DNA from: Phaeodactylum tricornutum CCAP 1055/1
Lineage: Eukaryota; Bacillariophyta; Bacillariophyceae; Surirellales; Neidiaceae
DNA: 64,000 nt
Direction of reading: 5' to 3'
NCBI RefSeq assembly: GCF_000150955.2
Contig: NC_011675.1
Location: forward strand, 124,001-188,000
In this document: in pieces, positions 19,744 to 31,150 of the stretch
How positions within the stretch are numbered: the first letter of the stretch is position 1
Layout: every line of letters begins with the position of its first letter
Position numbers and translations under genes: made by a program
Notes under the pieces: generated by a model
The model's database searches: none
Told to the model about the DNA's origin: nothing
What the model saw: the letters and a program-made list of their open reading frames with translations, nothing else

Positions 19744-22098
19744 CTAACGCCGCGACGCGTTTCGACTCCAGGACGGATTCAAGTCTTGCACCGACAGTGT
19801 CCGGTATGACGGTCGAACATGGGAAGGATGAGTTGCTGCGGTAGCGGGGGTCGCCGTTAATTCAAGCAATTCGTCTACTAACGCCGGCGGATTGCCTTGA
19901 AACAGACGAGTCAATACTTCTTTAGTCAAAAGTCCGTCTTTTTTGCATTCATCAAAAGCGTACGAAACGCACTTTGCACGTAGCTCGCTCGGTGGGAGCA
20001 GATTGTTACAACATTTGAGCCAAAAGTTGTACGTAAAACTATCCGGGCGGACCGTTGGAGACTGTCGCATTTGTTGATATGTTTGCGTTGCGATTTGAAA
20101 GGCTTGCGTCTGATTTTCTAATGAATTGGCTGCACAATTAAGTACGTAATTGAAGGGATACTCATTCGGCTTCAACTCTGGATCTTGAGTCTCCTCGTAC
20201 AAATCAACTAACTGCGTCAGGAGTGCCCTGGCTTTCACCGTGCTACCTTGATTTTGAGCAAAGCACAAAATGGCCATGGTAAACGTTCTCAAGTTGGGCA
20301 TCATTGCTCGTTCACGCGTTTTATAATATTCGTCGAAGGCTTCCTGCAAGAGTGTCTCAGCTCGTAATGGAGCATCTGGATCACCCGACTTGGACCAGCA
20401 CTCTAGAATGGAGGTGATCGTGATTATATCGGGTTGACAAGACGGCGAAGCCCGCATCCGCAATAGAATTTTTTCGGCCTTACGAGCTGCCGACCTATCG
20501 TTGACCTTCTTGGCGTGGGCGTTAATAACCATATTGAATACTCGATTGTTTGGTGGTAACGATCGGTCTCCGTTGGCCCACAGGCGTTCCATTTTCAGCA
20601 AGAGCTTCTCCGATTCTTCACCACTGTCCATATGCCCACTTTGTACCCAACACTTGACAAGGGTATTATATGTAAATGCGTTTGGCTTGATGGCTGGTTG
20701 CTTGACACTGTGCTCTTCCATGTGCTTCAAAAGGGCCAACGACTTTTCCAAAGAGCTTTTGCGATTTCTTAAGCGAAGATAGGCGTGCAAGACAGTATTG
20801 TACGACAAGGAGTCGGGCACCAGAGTCTCGCACTTTGTCTGGAGCTTGTCCATCAGGCGTAAGATGTCGTGCGCCCTATCCGGTTTTCCAACTCGCCCCC
20901 ATGCCGAAATGACACCGTTAAATGCGATAAGCGGAGGCTCGGATTCTTCTGGAAAAGCACCTGTCTCGAACTTTTCAATCATTTCTAGCAGCAACTCGTG
21001 GGATTTTTCCGCAGAACCAATGTCATGGGCCTTTGACCAGGCGAGTATTGCATTGGAATAAGATTCTGCATCGAGCATCTTTGCCGCTTTTTCTTTGCTT
21101 ACAGGCAACGACTGCGCCAAGCTCTGTGCTTTCTTGAAGACAGCGTCGGCCTGATCGGCACTACCGGGTGAGCCATTCTTACTCCATGCTTCCAAAACCC
21201 AATTGTAACATTTCATCAGAATAACGGGGTCATTCGTGCGCTTGACTATCTGGTTCAGCAGATCAGTAGCACGGCTCGCACAATCGCCTTCCTGTAGATT
21301 GGCCTGCTGCCAAGCGTATGCGTGCAACACGTGCACCAACGCTTCCACCGAAACTTGTCCAAACATAGATTCCATCCGCTGGAGAAGTTCATCGGCTCGA
21401 TTTGCGTAGTCTCGGTCGCCGCGCGGGGTGGAGCAAGTAGCGTATGCTTGTAGCGCCAATTGGAAAGTCTCCATCGATAGGGTGGATCTGGGGTGTGACC
21501 TTAGCAGCTCTTCCAACAGTGTTTCGACCTGATCCGCTGCGCACATCACGTTTTTGTTGTGTTCTTGCCATCGAACTCTCCCCCGGTTCACAAACGCTTG
21601 CATGACAATTTGAAACGACTCTTCCGTAGCGGCATTGATATTTTGCAAATGCCGCAGCATGGAAAGTACTCGCTCGGCCCCGTCTGGATCACTATTGTGG
21701 TCCAGTATGACGGGTCGTGTATGTCGCTGCATACTTTGCTTTAACGAATCGGCGAGAAAGTGGCTACGAGACTCCAAAACTCTCAGCATATCCTCGTGGA
21801 ACCGATCGGTGACAAGCTGATTAACGGATGGCTTTTGATCGCTGGGTGTTTGTTGTCTTGGTAGACTACTCTCCTCGGCGGTGTCGTCGTCGACGGCAAT
21901 GCTTCGGAGAATCGGAACACTACCGCTGAGGAACGACTGCCTTCGGGAAGGCGCATGGTCCTGTCGGAATGATCGTGTTGGTACAAAGGCTGACTGCGTC
22001 GTGTGAAATAGTGCGAAGGACGAGATTACAATTAAAGGAGCAACAGTCCGACAGAAATACCGCCTTATTGTTTCGGACGAGATGGAATGATTGTACAT
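19744..22098 (-). CDS. plastid-targeted pentatricopeptide repeat (PPR) protein
   Basis: 784 aa, intronless, from ATG 22098. The N-terminus has a hydrophobic signal core (about 17-35) ending TQSAFVP, a textbook ASAF motif, so the protein should enter the plastid. From about residue 150 to 730 there are many degenerate PPR-like helical pairs. Clear examples are SYNTVLHAYLRLRN, NAFTYNTLVKCWVQSG, NRVFNMVINAHAKK and DSFTYNFWLKCCNN. PPR proteins bind plastid or mitochondrial RNA and guide its processing, stability or translation. No E/DYW editing domain or SMR nuclease is present at the C-terminus. The RNA target cannot be read from this. Confidence 0.88.
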   Translation of the reverse strand: MYNHSISSETIRRYFCRTVAPLIVISSFALFHTTQSAFVPTRSFRQDHAPSRRQSFLSGSVPILRSIAVDDDTAEESSLPRQQTPSDQKPSVNQLVTDRFHEDMLRVLESRSHFLADSLKQSMQRHTRPVILDHNSDPDGAERVLSMLRHLQNINAATEESFQIVMQAFVNRGRVRWQEHNKNVMCAADQVETLLEELLRSHPRSTLSMETFQLALQAYATCSTPRGDRDYANRADELLQRMESMFGQVSVEALVHVLHAYAWQQANLQEGDCASRATDLLNQIVKRTNDPVILMKCYNWVLEAWSKNGSPGSADQADAVFKKAQSLAQSLPVSKEKAAKMLDAESYSNAILAWSKAHDIGSAEKSHELLLEMIEKFETGAFPEESEPPLIAFNGVISAWGRVGKPDRAHDILRLMDKLQTKCETLVPDSLSYNTVLHAYLRLRNRKSSLEKSLALLKHMEEHSVKQPAIKPNAFTYNTLVKCWVQSGHMDSGEESEKLLLKMERLWANGDRSLPPNNRVFNMVINAHAKKVNDRSAARKAEKILLRMRASPSCQPDIITITSILECWSKSGDPDAPLRAETLLQEAFDEYYKTRERAMMPNLRTFTMAILCFAQNQGSTVKARALLTQLVDLYEETQDPELKPNEYPFNYVLNCAANSLENQTQAFQIATQTYQQMRQSPTVRPDSFTYNFWLKCCNNLLPPSELRAKCVSYAFDECKKDGLLTKEVLTRLFQGNPPALVDELLELTATPATAATHPSHVRPSYRTLSVQDLNPSWSRNASRR

Positions 22099-22835
22099 TG
22101 CGTAGATCGGTATCGAAAAAGCTGTTGCAGGTTTGTCCAGATAGAGCGTTCTTGACGACTAGTATTTTGCGTCTGTTCCTGTGGTATGAGCTCTGTGTTC
22201 TTTCGGCGCTCTGCTGCTTCCGAAAAGGTTACCGGAGATGAGCGTTCCTCATGGTCGTCTCCAAATGTTCCGTCGACGTCTGTGTTCGTCAAGCAGGATG
22301 ATTTTCACGGCAGAGCAACTCGCTTGATTTCCTTGGCCGTAACGCGTCCAAAATTCTAAGCATCAAGGTCAGCGAAACGGTTCTCACGTTCCCACACTAG
22401 AGTTCGGAGTAGTAGTCGTGTTCGCAAACAAGCCAAAAAGGGGTACACTCTACCGTTGGACTCAATACAAAGATTTTCCGTCGAAAACACACGCGGACTG
22501 TTTTGACTATCTATTTCGACGATCCGTACTAGATTTGTTGACCACATGAGCATTTATGCTAGTGCTGATCTACATTACACTGGCAAAGGTTGAAAGAAGA
22601 GTACGAGACAAGCGCGGTAAGCCCTTACTCGATCCCATTTGTCGGTGTGTCATTGATATTTCAACTTGCAAAGCAGGGCATCCTCCGTCACAATACTTTA
22701 CAAAATTCCCCTTTTCGACATTGGTTTTCCTAGTCTCCCAATCATTTCAGCGCAAGGATTCTGTCCAATCTGTATTATGAATTGCCATGCACGTGTCTTC
22801 GTTTTTTTGACACGTTCTTTTGTAATTGTCTACAA
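22099..22835. other. intergenic region, nothing recognised
   Basis: Between the 5' end of the PPR gene and the 3' end of the type I membrane protein gene. Short frames only, without motifs. It contains the PPR promoter. Confidence 0.4.
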
Positions 22836-23868
22836 TCAGTACCCGTCATCCTTCTCCCGACAACTTAGGGTTTCGCTACCGTCCTCGATCGAGTGCTGCA
22901 ACGAATTTTTGCTGGCATGCGCACCAAGTCTTTGATCGCTTTGCCAGGCTTGTTTCGGGGCTGCCGTGCTGCGCCAGTTGACGTGATAGCGGAGTCGGTA
23001 TAAGGTACAGAACGCGCACATCAGAACCACGACGGATATTGGAACGGTAATGGCTACAATATACATCGTCATTGACATGGACTCGTCCATGGGTTCGCCT
23101 CCTCCTGACAACGGCGACAACGTGTCTTCACCGCTGCTGCCTCCCGAAACGCTTTCCACCATTTTCCCGTCAACGTACTCCACCATATTCCCTCGACTGC
23201 TCATAACCATAATTGCTCGCAAACTTGTCCAGCCCGAATTTCGTAGTCTTTCAACATACATCGAAGCGTTCTTTTCCATAAAGCACAAGTACTCCTGTTG
23301 CTGCATGAATTTCGCGTCGCGAAATCTGGAGGCCAATGCGGTAGCATCCTCCGTGCCGTTGCCGATAGTCCGGTAAACGGCGGTACCCCGGAACGCCACC
23401 TTGGTCCCATTCCAAAACAGCGCCTCCCGATCGGAGCGTACGGTATGGTACAGTGAAAGGGTTTCGAACTCGTCGTCGGCGGCAAAAAATTGCATCACGT
23501 GTGCTCGTGTGCCCTGGACGAGTTCCATCTCGGTCATGTTATTCGGGGATTCCGTGGAACCATCGTTCGTGAGATAGAGTATCTGAAAGGGCTCCAGATC
23601 GATATCCACCAACGCTGCAATGCAAAGGGATTACGCAATGAAAAGGGACTCAACAATGTCAGAAATCGTGTGCTGCAAGCAGTGAATGGATCAAGCGGCA
23701 GCAGCATGGCATTCCGCACTCACCTTGTTGATAATTTTCAAACAGATTAACTGTCCGACGGCGCAGTGTCGGACTCCACGAAGTCGCCTGCCCAAAGGAG
23801 CTGGTGTGTAGAAGGCAGTGGATGTATCCACACCACCAAAGACACGCCTGTACAGTCGCAAACTTCAT
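22836..23868 (-). CDS. type I single-pass membrane protein, unknown
   Basis: Two exons on the minus strand, 23868-23724 and 23614-22836, with a 109-nt GTGAGT...CAG intron in phase 1; 307 aa. The start MKFATVQACLWWCGY opens a signal peptide. The ectodomain is about 200 residues with several N-glycosylation sites (NGTK, NGTE, NASM) and two or three cysteines. A Ser/Gly-rich stalk follows, then one membrane helix (TMYIVAITVPISVVVLMCAF, about residues 234-256) and a basic cytosolic tail ending in acidic residues. No known domain was recognised. It is likely a cell-surface or endomembrane protein. Confidence 0.7.
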
Positions 23869-24862
23869 GCTGGACAGGGCTGGTTCTCGGGTTTTATCCG
23901 GGATGGTGTTCCTGGTTTGGGCCCGCCCGAGTGTGTCTCTCTTCCACGGCTCGATAGGCAAGGAGGAGTCGGGTATGAACGCAATTGGTTCGCGTTCTTA
24001 TCTACCAAACGTCCGGTCTCACCAATATCGTATGTGTTGACAAGACTAAACAGTCGCGGGAAGGCCAAAATTCACGGTGTAAAATTGACAGTGAAGACCA
24101 GTCCTATGTTGTGCAAGGTTTTCGCTGTTCTCATCGCTCAAAAATCGTGATGGACGTGTAAGCGATGGATAGGAAATTCCCCTGTTTAGGACTAAGAAGT
24201 GACGGCAGGAGCACGATTGGATTTCTTGTTTACAGAGATGCAAAATGTACAAATATCATTGGTACTTGAACAAACAAAAATAAGGTGAATTCTGTCGCAT
24301 AAAGGCTAAATATATATAGATATATTTAATTTAGCTGGTCGTTTCGATCGTCCTCAAATCCGGGTGCGCCGGTAGGCTGCAACCCCATCCGGTTTTCGAT
24401 CCACGTTGGGGTTGCTCGGTCATCCCGGTGGTTTCGTCTTACAGTTATGTTACTGTTAGTTATGGTGCGAGGGGAAAACGAGGTGACTGCCCGAGCACGA
24501 CAAAACACTCCCGAGCGCCTGTACCGCGAGCGGCACCCAAAGCAAAAACCCACACCCCACGAACTGTGGAGCCTCTACGTCTCTAGCTCTTTACTGTTAG
24601 CTACCGACCAACCGGCGCAAATACTACCCATAAGCACCCGTGGTTGCAGACATAGCGGCACTTCTACTTTTGGATCTAGAGCTGCTATTGTCTCGACAGA
24701 CTTGGAAGGAAACTCTGTTGTTGCAAGGGGGGGAAAGTTGGGCAAAAGGGTTGAGCCAAACACGGTTACGATCTTCTCGCGCTTTGGTACGCGCCGGGTA
24801 ACGCAAGGCTTTGGGAGCTACTACTTGACTATTTACAGCACTCGATCGCTCGCGTACACATC
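23869..24862. other. intergenic region between two divergent genes
   Basis: About 1 kb. It holds an AT-rich imperfect inverted repeat at about 24307-24332 (AAATATATATAG/ATATATTTAA) and several short frames without motifs. A 140-codon plus frame ending at 24866 overlaps the PP2A start and looks spurious. Confidence 0.4.
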
Positions 24863-26800
24863 ATGACTGGAATGAGCCTTCTTCCCTCGCCAAGTATTCA
24901 GCTTGCGCGGTCTCTTCCTGTCGGTATTGATGATTTGAAAGATATGTCTGCGTTTGATCTCTTCCAGTCACAACTCGAATCCAACTCGACCGAAGCCGAA
25001 ATTGACGCCATGAAGCGTTTAGCCGTTGTTGCCATTACTATGGGAAAAGATGACGCCCAAGCTACGCTCATACCCTATCTAACACAGATAGGTACCGCGC
25101 AGCCGCTTCCTTCGGACGAACTCTTGCTTATTCTCGGACAGGAACTGCCCGCCGTCGCCAAGTTCATCGGCCCCGCTTGTGTTGTGGACTTTTTGCCCCT
25201 TCTCGAACGTCTCGCCGCGGTAGAGGAAACAGTCGTTCGCGATCAAGCCGTCGTGGCGCTGTGCGAACTCCTTGGACAGGCAGGGACCGGGCTGGACGCC
25301 ATTCCCTGGACGGCACTCGCCAAACGTTTGGGCTCGGCTGACTGGTTCACCGCCAAAGTCTCCGCTTGCGGCGTCGTAGCTTCTATTCTCCAACTCAATA
25401 ACAGTAATTCGGAAGAGTTACTCGCGCTTTACAAAGATCTCTGTCAGGACGAGACACCCATGGTGCGGCGGGCAGCAGCCAAGCATATTGGCAAAGTTCT
25501 CGGTGTCGCTGGGTACGAGCAACGTGATTTTTGCACCGCCACCTTGCCCGTACTCTGTCGGGACGAACAAGACTCGGTCCGACTCTTGGCGATCGGGTCC
25601 TTGGCCGATGCGGGATCCAGCTTTTCTGTGCATCCGTCGTGGACTGCCACAAATTGGTTGCCCTTGGTCAAGGACGGATCCACCGATATGAGTTGGTACG
25701 TGTAAAAAAGCAGAGAGAGCTCGCCTTGCAGCGTATGCAGCCCTCCCAATGGTCGCTTTCCCTGTCTCACCGTTTGTGATTTCTTGACTCGTAGGCGTGT
25801 GCGAAACAATTTGGCCAAGAATTTCGCCAACGTTGCCAACAACCTTGGTTTTCAAAACGATCCTGACCAGCAGACCGAGCAAAGTGTCGTTATGGCTTGC
25901 TTCGTGGCTCTCTTAATGGACTCGGAAGCGGAAGTCCGAGCGGCCTCCGTCGGTCACCTTTCCAAAATGGTGTCTTGGGGCGGAGCGACTCACTTTTCGA
26001 GCCATCTCCAATCCTTGTTGCCGGCGTTAGCCGACGATGTGGTCATGGAAGTCCGCAGCAAGTGTGCTCTCGCACTCATGAGCGCCGCGCACAGCGGCGT
26101 CCTCGATGATGCGGTCATTCTCCAGAGCTTCGGTCCCTTGCTCGAAAGCTTTTTACAAGACGAATTCCAAGAAGTCCAGTTACAAGTATTGACCAATCTC
26201 GACAAGATTGCACATTTGCTGCCCGCACTGTCGGGCGTTGTGACCAGTTTGCTGCAAATGTCCAAGGCCAGCAATTGGCGCGTACGGGAAGCCGTCGCCC
26301 GGCTTTTGCCGCATTTGGCCCAAACTCGTGGGCTCGACTTTTTTGCCAATGTTCTTTTGGAGCCCGCTTGGTTGACTCTCCTACTGGACCCGGTCGCCAC
26401 TGTCCGCAATGCCATTGTCCGCGGTATGCCATTGTTGGTAAGCGCAACCGGGGAAGAATGGTTGACGTCCAAATTGATACCGGAGCACGTACAAATTTTC
26501 AACCAAAATTCATCGTCCTACCTCATTCGTATGACAATTATACAAGGTCACGTGGAAGCAGCCGTGGCGCTGAAGGATGGCCCCCTGTGGAATGAATTAA
26601 TGGTGCTGCTACTGCGCGGCCTCAATGATCGCGTTCCCAATGTACGCATGGTGGCAGCGCAAGGCCTGGCTCAAGTTATGCGTGAAGGCGATTCAAGTGT
26701 GATCGAAGCTAAGCTCCGCCCTGCGTTGGAGAAGCGGTTGCAAGAAGATAATGATGAGGATTGCCGGCGTTGTATTTCTCTAGCTCTGGAAGTGGAATAA
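24863..26800 (+). CDS. protein phosphatase 2A scaffold subunit A (PR65), HEAT repeats
   Basis: Two exons, 24863-25695 and 25795-26800, with a 99-nt GTACGT...TAG intron in phase 2; 612 aa against about 590 in animals and plants. The junction reads DMSWRVRNNLAKNFANV, matching KSWRVRYMVADKF of human PR65, which fixes the splice. The protein is an array of about 15 HEAT repeats (helical pairs with VRxxA motifs, e.g. PMVRRAAAKHIGKVLG, DSVRLLAIGSLADAG, VRMVAAQGLAQVM). It holds the catalytic C subunit and a regulatory B subunit together. ATG 24863 is used; a second ATG lies three codons later (24872). Confidence 0.93.
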
Positions 26801-27093
26801 CGTCGATCATTCTATGTGGCGAAGACTCGCCAAGCTGGTATACACAAAAAGAGGAGTCCCATGTCACAATAGCCAGACGCATTTATGGTACACCTACAAT
26901 TGTGTAATAAGATGAAAGGTGATTATTTTACAATAGCGTATTGTTTTGGGTGTTGCGCTGTGCCCCAAATGTTACCTCTAGGTACAAAATGCAGGTTCTG
27001 GATTTTCTCTGAATCGATTCGACAGCAATATTTGTTAATCCTCAAACTGGTGCCAGGAGGCGTTGAAGGATTGTTTCACAGATAAATTGCTTT

Positions 27094-30000
27094 TTACAGA
27101 AAATAGCTCAGGCTTTTCTTCTTCAAAGGTGAAGCCTGCTCTTCGCGTACGGGAGGGTCTACGGATAAAGACGGCCGCAAGACACCTCTTGCTCGCGAGA
27201 AGTCTATGTTACTTTGGGACGGATACTCCGATTCGCGGCGGAGGCGCCTTCTTTCTTCAGAGGCTAACCTTCCTTTACTTGCATCGTTAATCTTTTCTTC
27301 TTCTTCGGTGTCGTCCTCTGTAGCGTCGCTATCCGAATCTGAGAGATCCCGCACAATGCAGTGCTTCCTGACAACCAGTTTGGTACGTGTCGCGTATGAA
27401 CCAGGGAAGCTGACGATGAAGAGCAGCAAAAGGTAAAGGTGCACCAGAGCCAAAAAGACTTTGCGCGTCATGTTAGTAGCAGGATGTATTACCATGGGTC
27501 CGATTTCGTCAGGCGCGTAGTACACCTCCCCAAACCATCGGGATAAAGGGTATCCAAATGCGCGACCTTGCGATACTTTCCGTTGAGGTTCAGCTTCCTC
27601 TGGAGGCGTCATAATCTTTACCCCAACCCAGTCAGAAACGGTCTGGATAGCATCTTTGTCTTGCGTAAAAAGCCTCACAAAGGTTGTCGGAGCAGTTTTC
27701 ATTAAATATGGTAAGGCTTTGAGTGTCTCAGGGAGAGCCACTGTGAACTTAATCATAGCATCCTTCCGTCGATCCACCTCCTTAGCAACATTTTGAGCTG
27801 CGTCGCTGAATGTCTTGGCTGTGTGCAATGCATGGCCTGTTGCTTCCGATGCCCCGTGTTGTGCCATACAAACCAGAGCGTGGGATTGGGACGAAATAAA
27901 TTCGAAAACTCCACCAATGATCTTAATGACAGCGTTCGCCGTGTCAGGTGATTTGGCAGTTCCCTGGGGCATAGAGAACCCTTTAACTTGTGACAAAGGA
28001 GCCAGCAAAAAAGGGAAGCCCTCTACGGCATGGTCAACAAAGTCTGTAGACATTGGATCATCCTGCCGGAAATACTCGTAAAAGATTGCTTGAGCGATGT
28101 CGGGTCGCTGGAATGTCTCCATCAATCGACGGTTCAATCGTACCTTTTATGAAGAACCAAAGCGTGTGAGCCAAGATGCACAACGATATATATCAACAAT
28201 CTCGGATTCGCTGATAACTACGTACCTCCAAGTCTCCATTTTTCCGCCAAGTGAATGCTAGCTCGGTACCGCGCGCACAACAGTCGGCATCTGCCTGATA
28301 CTCGGGTGGTGCTACTTGAGAACAGCTGCAGCGTGACGGATTATTTGGACTCTGAATTAAAGCCAATGTTTCTTGGTTGGCCGGTCGAGGCTGAATGCTC
28401 GAATTGATAAGAAGATGCTTGGCCTCTTCAGTCAACATCTTCCAGTCGGCATGTAAACTATTTCGAATCGTTTCTGCTGCAAGCTGCATATTGGTTTTGA
28501 TCATGAGCGTTCGCTCGAAACTACCACGGTCAGGACTTTCAGGGCTCTGCATATGCCGTAAATGCTCGTAAAAATCAGGTCGTTTCCGTAGCTCGGCTGT
28601 CGACAAGGCAGCGAAGGGTTCAAAAACATGGTTTGATGAGAGGACATCCCGTTTGGAAACATAGTAAGCGATGCCGTAAACCTTGACAACAAACTTTTTG
28701 TACTGCCCCACACCCATGAGGGTATGTCGGCCCTTTTCTTTCCTATCGTGGCCGAGGTAGCCACATAGATCCGTTTGATACTCCAAGCCAGTATGGGGAT
28801 CTGTCCAGACATCATTTTTTGATGCAGCAATGTAGGGATGAATCTGAATAGGACGGGTTTTGTAGGACACCGATGCCTCCCTGTCAGTAATTCGTCGCGT
28901 CAGCGAGGCCTTTCCGTTCCGTTCATTCCTTTTTCTGGATTTGTCATTGAAAGTTGAATAATCATGCTGGCTATTGCCGAGCAAGAGAATAGGATTGGTG
29001 TCACGCAAAATGTTTAAGGGCCCTCCATATCTCTGCCTACCATTGTTGGTTGATGGGTCTAACCGACGATTTTGAGTAGGAATCACCGGACTGTGTTGTC
29101 GTGATACAGGAAAAAATTTCAGCGATACTGACGGATGCTCGTCACCATCCGCTGATGCCCGTGATGTGGGCATAGCTAGCGTTGAAGTCATTGTCGGGCT
29201 TGCTGGTGAAGGTGTCGGCGGCGTATTCACATCCCCATTCTTGGCATGCACCGCACGGTACCTTACCATTATCATGTTGACCGGACGTCGAGGTTGGACT
29301 GGAACATCGACGGAAGTTGACGACAACTTTGATTGCAGTTTCTGGTCGATACAGGACGCCAGTACTGTTTCGGCTGTGACAGCGCCGGTTGCATCATGCA
29401 CTCCTCGGTAGAGGCATGGTGGTGCACCAGTTTCCCGGCTAGATAGCGATCGAAGCGTCCCATCGGTGTCCACCGTCCAAGCGGATTGAGAAGCAAATTC
29501 ACTTTCACAAGGCTTAACATCGACTACAGAAGGCTGCTGGAGACCGCTATCACTACCGTCGCTATCTCTAGCCCTGCCCCGAGTATTTACGAGACATTCC
29601 AGCGGGGGCATTACTTCCTGACGGCGACGTTTCCACCATCTTCGAGAGGACTCCGACTCTCTCTTTGTGAGACCTTGATGCTGGCTATCGCTGGTGAAGC
29701 GCTCATTGACCTCCGGGATTTCTGTCTCTACAACTTGAAAGACAACTACGTTGTCTTCGTCGTTGAGTATAGTTTCTTGAACGCCAAATATCCCCATTCT
29801 CAGCTTAGCTTTCCTTCTCTTTCTTCTAAGCACAAACCAGAGTGTTGCGTCCCCGCATTCAGTAAAATGTCCGGTTGGACCTAGGCATAGCCCATCTTGT
29901 TGATCCTGCAACCATACCGGTTCCGTTTCCGAAACAACATCGTCTAGTCTCAGATGCTCGAGTACGATAGGCCATGGATGAACCCCTACAATTCCTGATT

Positions 30001-30118
30001 GGGAAGTCTTTCCCCCGCTGTTATAGTCTTTGCTATTGGTGTGTAACGGAAAATAGTGCTGCTGACAACCGATCAAGTGCAATAGCACCATGAACAATCG
30101 ACTCGATCGCGTTCTCAT
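27094..30118 (-). CDS. chalcone isomerase-like domain protein with signal peptide and C-terminal membrane anchor
   Basis: Two exons on the minus strand, 30118-28226 and 28143-27094, with an 82-nt GTACGT...AG intron in phase 0; 980 aa. The start MRTRSSRLFMVLLHLIG looks like a signal peptide. Residues about 50-450 are polar, Ser-rich and probably disordered. From about 460 a chalcone-isomerase fold appears: GVGQYKKFVVKVYGIAYYV, then TLMIKTNMQLAAETIRNSL, GTELAFTWRKNGDLEV across the splice, IAQAIFYEYFRQDDPMS and the EGFPFLLAP segment, all in family order. One strong membrane helix (KVFLALVHLYLLLLFIVSF, about 857-877) precedes an acidic then basic tail. Chalcone-isomerase-like proteins without the flavonoid active site bind fatty acids. 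Whether this one does is unknown. Confidence 0.78.
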
Positions 30119-31150
30119 GCTAGGGTGTCAGCTTGTGGGAAATATAGATGATAGCAGATAGCAGGTAGTAGCAAATTTGGGAAGAAGTAGCTATCCAGAC
30201 CAGAATGATGATCCTCGTGCAGAGGTATTTGAGAAAAAGGAAATCTCCAGCTTGAACACGAGAAACAGAAGTGCTTGTCTTTCGGATCAAGAAGGGCAGA
30301 TTTACCTGCCAGCTTCGGCACTTCTCTTTGCCGAGGGGAAGCTACTTAAGCTGGCAGACGGCTTTGTTCAAGAGACGCAGGGATCAATGGAAACAAATCA
30401 CCCTTGTTCCTGACAAGATCGAGTCCTCCAGTGGCGTGTGGCTTAAGCACAGACCTGCTCACTTCTTGAGAGGTAGTTGGTCGCTTGTTTGGAAAGGAGA
30501 GAGGTGGGATGCAAGGTGTCTATTTTTGGTTGTCGTGGGCGTCCGTCGTGTTACTCTGCTAATGTGTATTCGGCAGTTGTTGAAGACGTCTTCTACTTTT
30601 ACTCGTACTCTGGGATTCGCTTGAACAGTACAAGCAACCGATGTTGTAAATATTTACAGCGTACGTACCCGTTATTGATGCAGGACCTCGTGGGTTGGCG
30701 TCTCACTCTTAGCCAATCACGACTTCCCATTTGGAGGTTGACTTTCCGGGTGCGTGCGAAACGCTACGTGGTAATGGGACGCTCCTGCGAAAGTCACCCA
30801 ATCGAAGCGCTTGGCTTATCGAACGACATCGGCGTGTATACGTCAGGGTCGCTCAGCCATCAAGATTCACAGTCAGTTCCATTCCCACACCTAAACCTAC
30901 GAGCCTCACAGTGAGAAAAGAATCAGACTTGTGTCGTTTCCCTGCGCTTTGTCACAGTCAGTCAGTGAGAGATCGCCATTCGCGCCCTCCAGTTATTGCC
31001 GGCCCCAGCGTACATATTTCCCTCGTAGAGTGAAGCAGCTTAGGATCAAAGTTCTTTTTCTCGAGAAGACAAGGGAGTAGTAAAACACCCTTTCTGTTTG
31101 GTGCTGCTGGATTTGTTCTTTGTCAGCTCCTTCTCGGTCGCTGTACCTAA
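30119..31150. other. intergenic region between two divergent genes, nothing recognised
   Basis: About 1 kb between the 5' ends of the chalcone-isomerase-like gene and the glyoxalase-fold gene. Open frames of up to 145 codons overlap each other in different phases and carry no motif. Confidence 0.4.

Noticed and set aside
24447-24866. 140-codon frame overlapping the PP2A subunit start
   Set aside because: No motif, ends four bases inside the PP2A gene in another phase, sits in promoter-like sequence.
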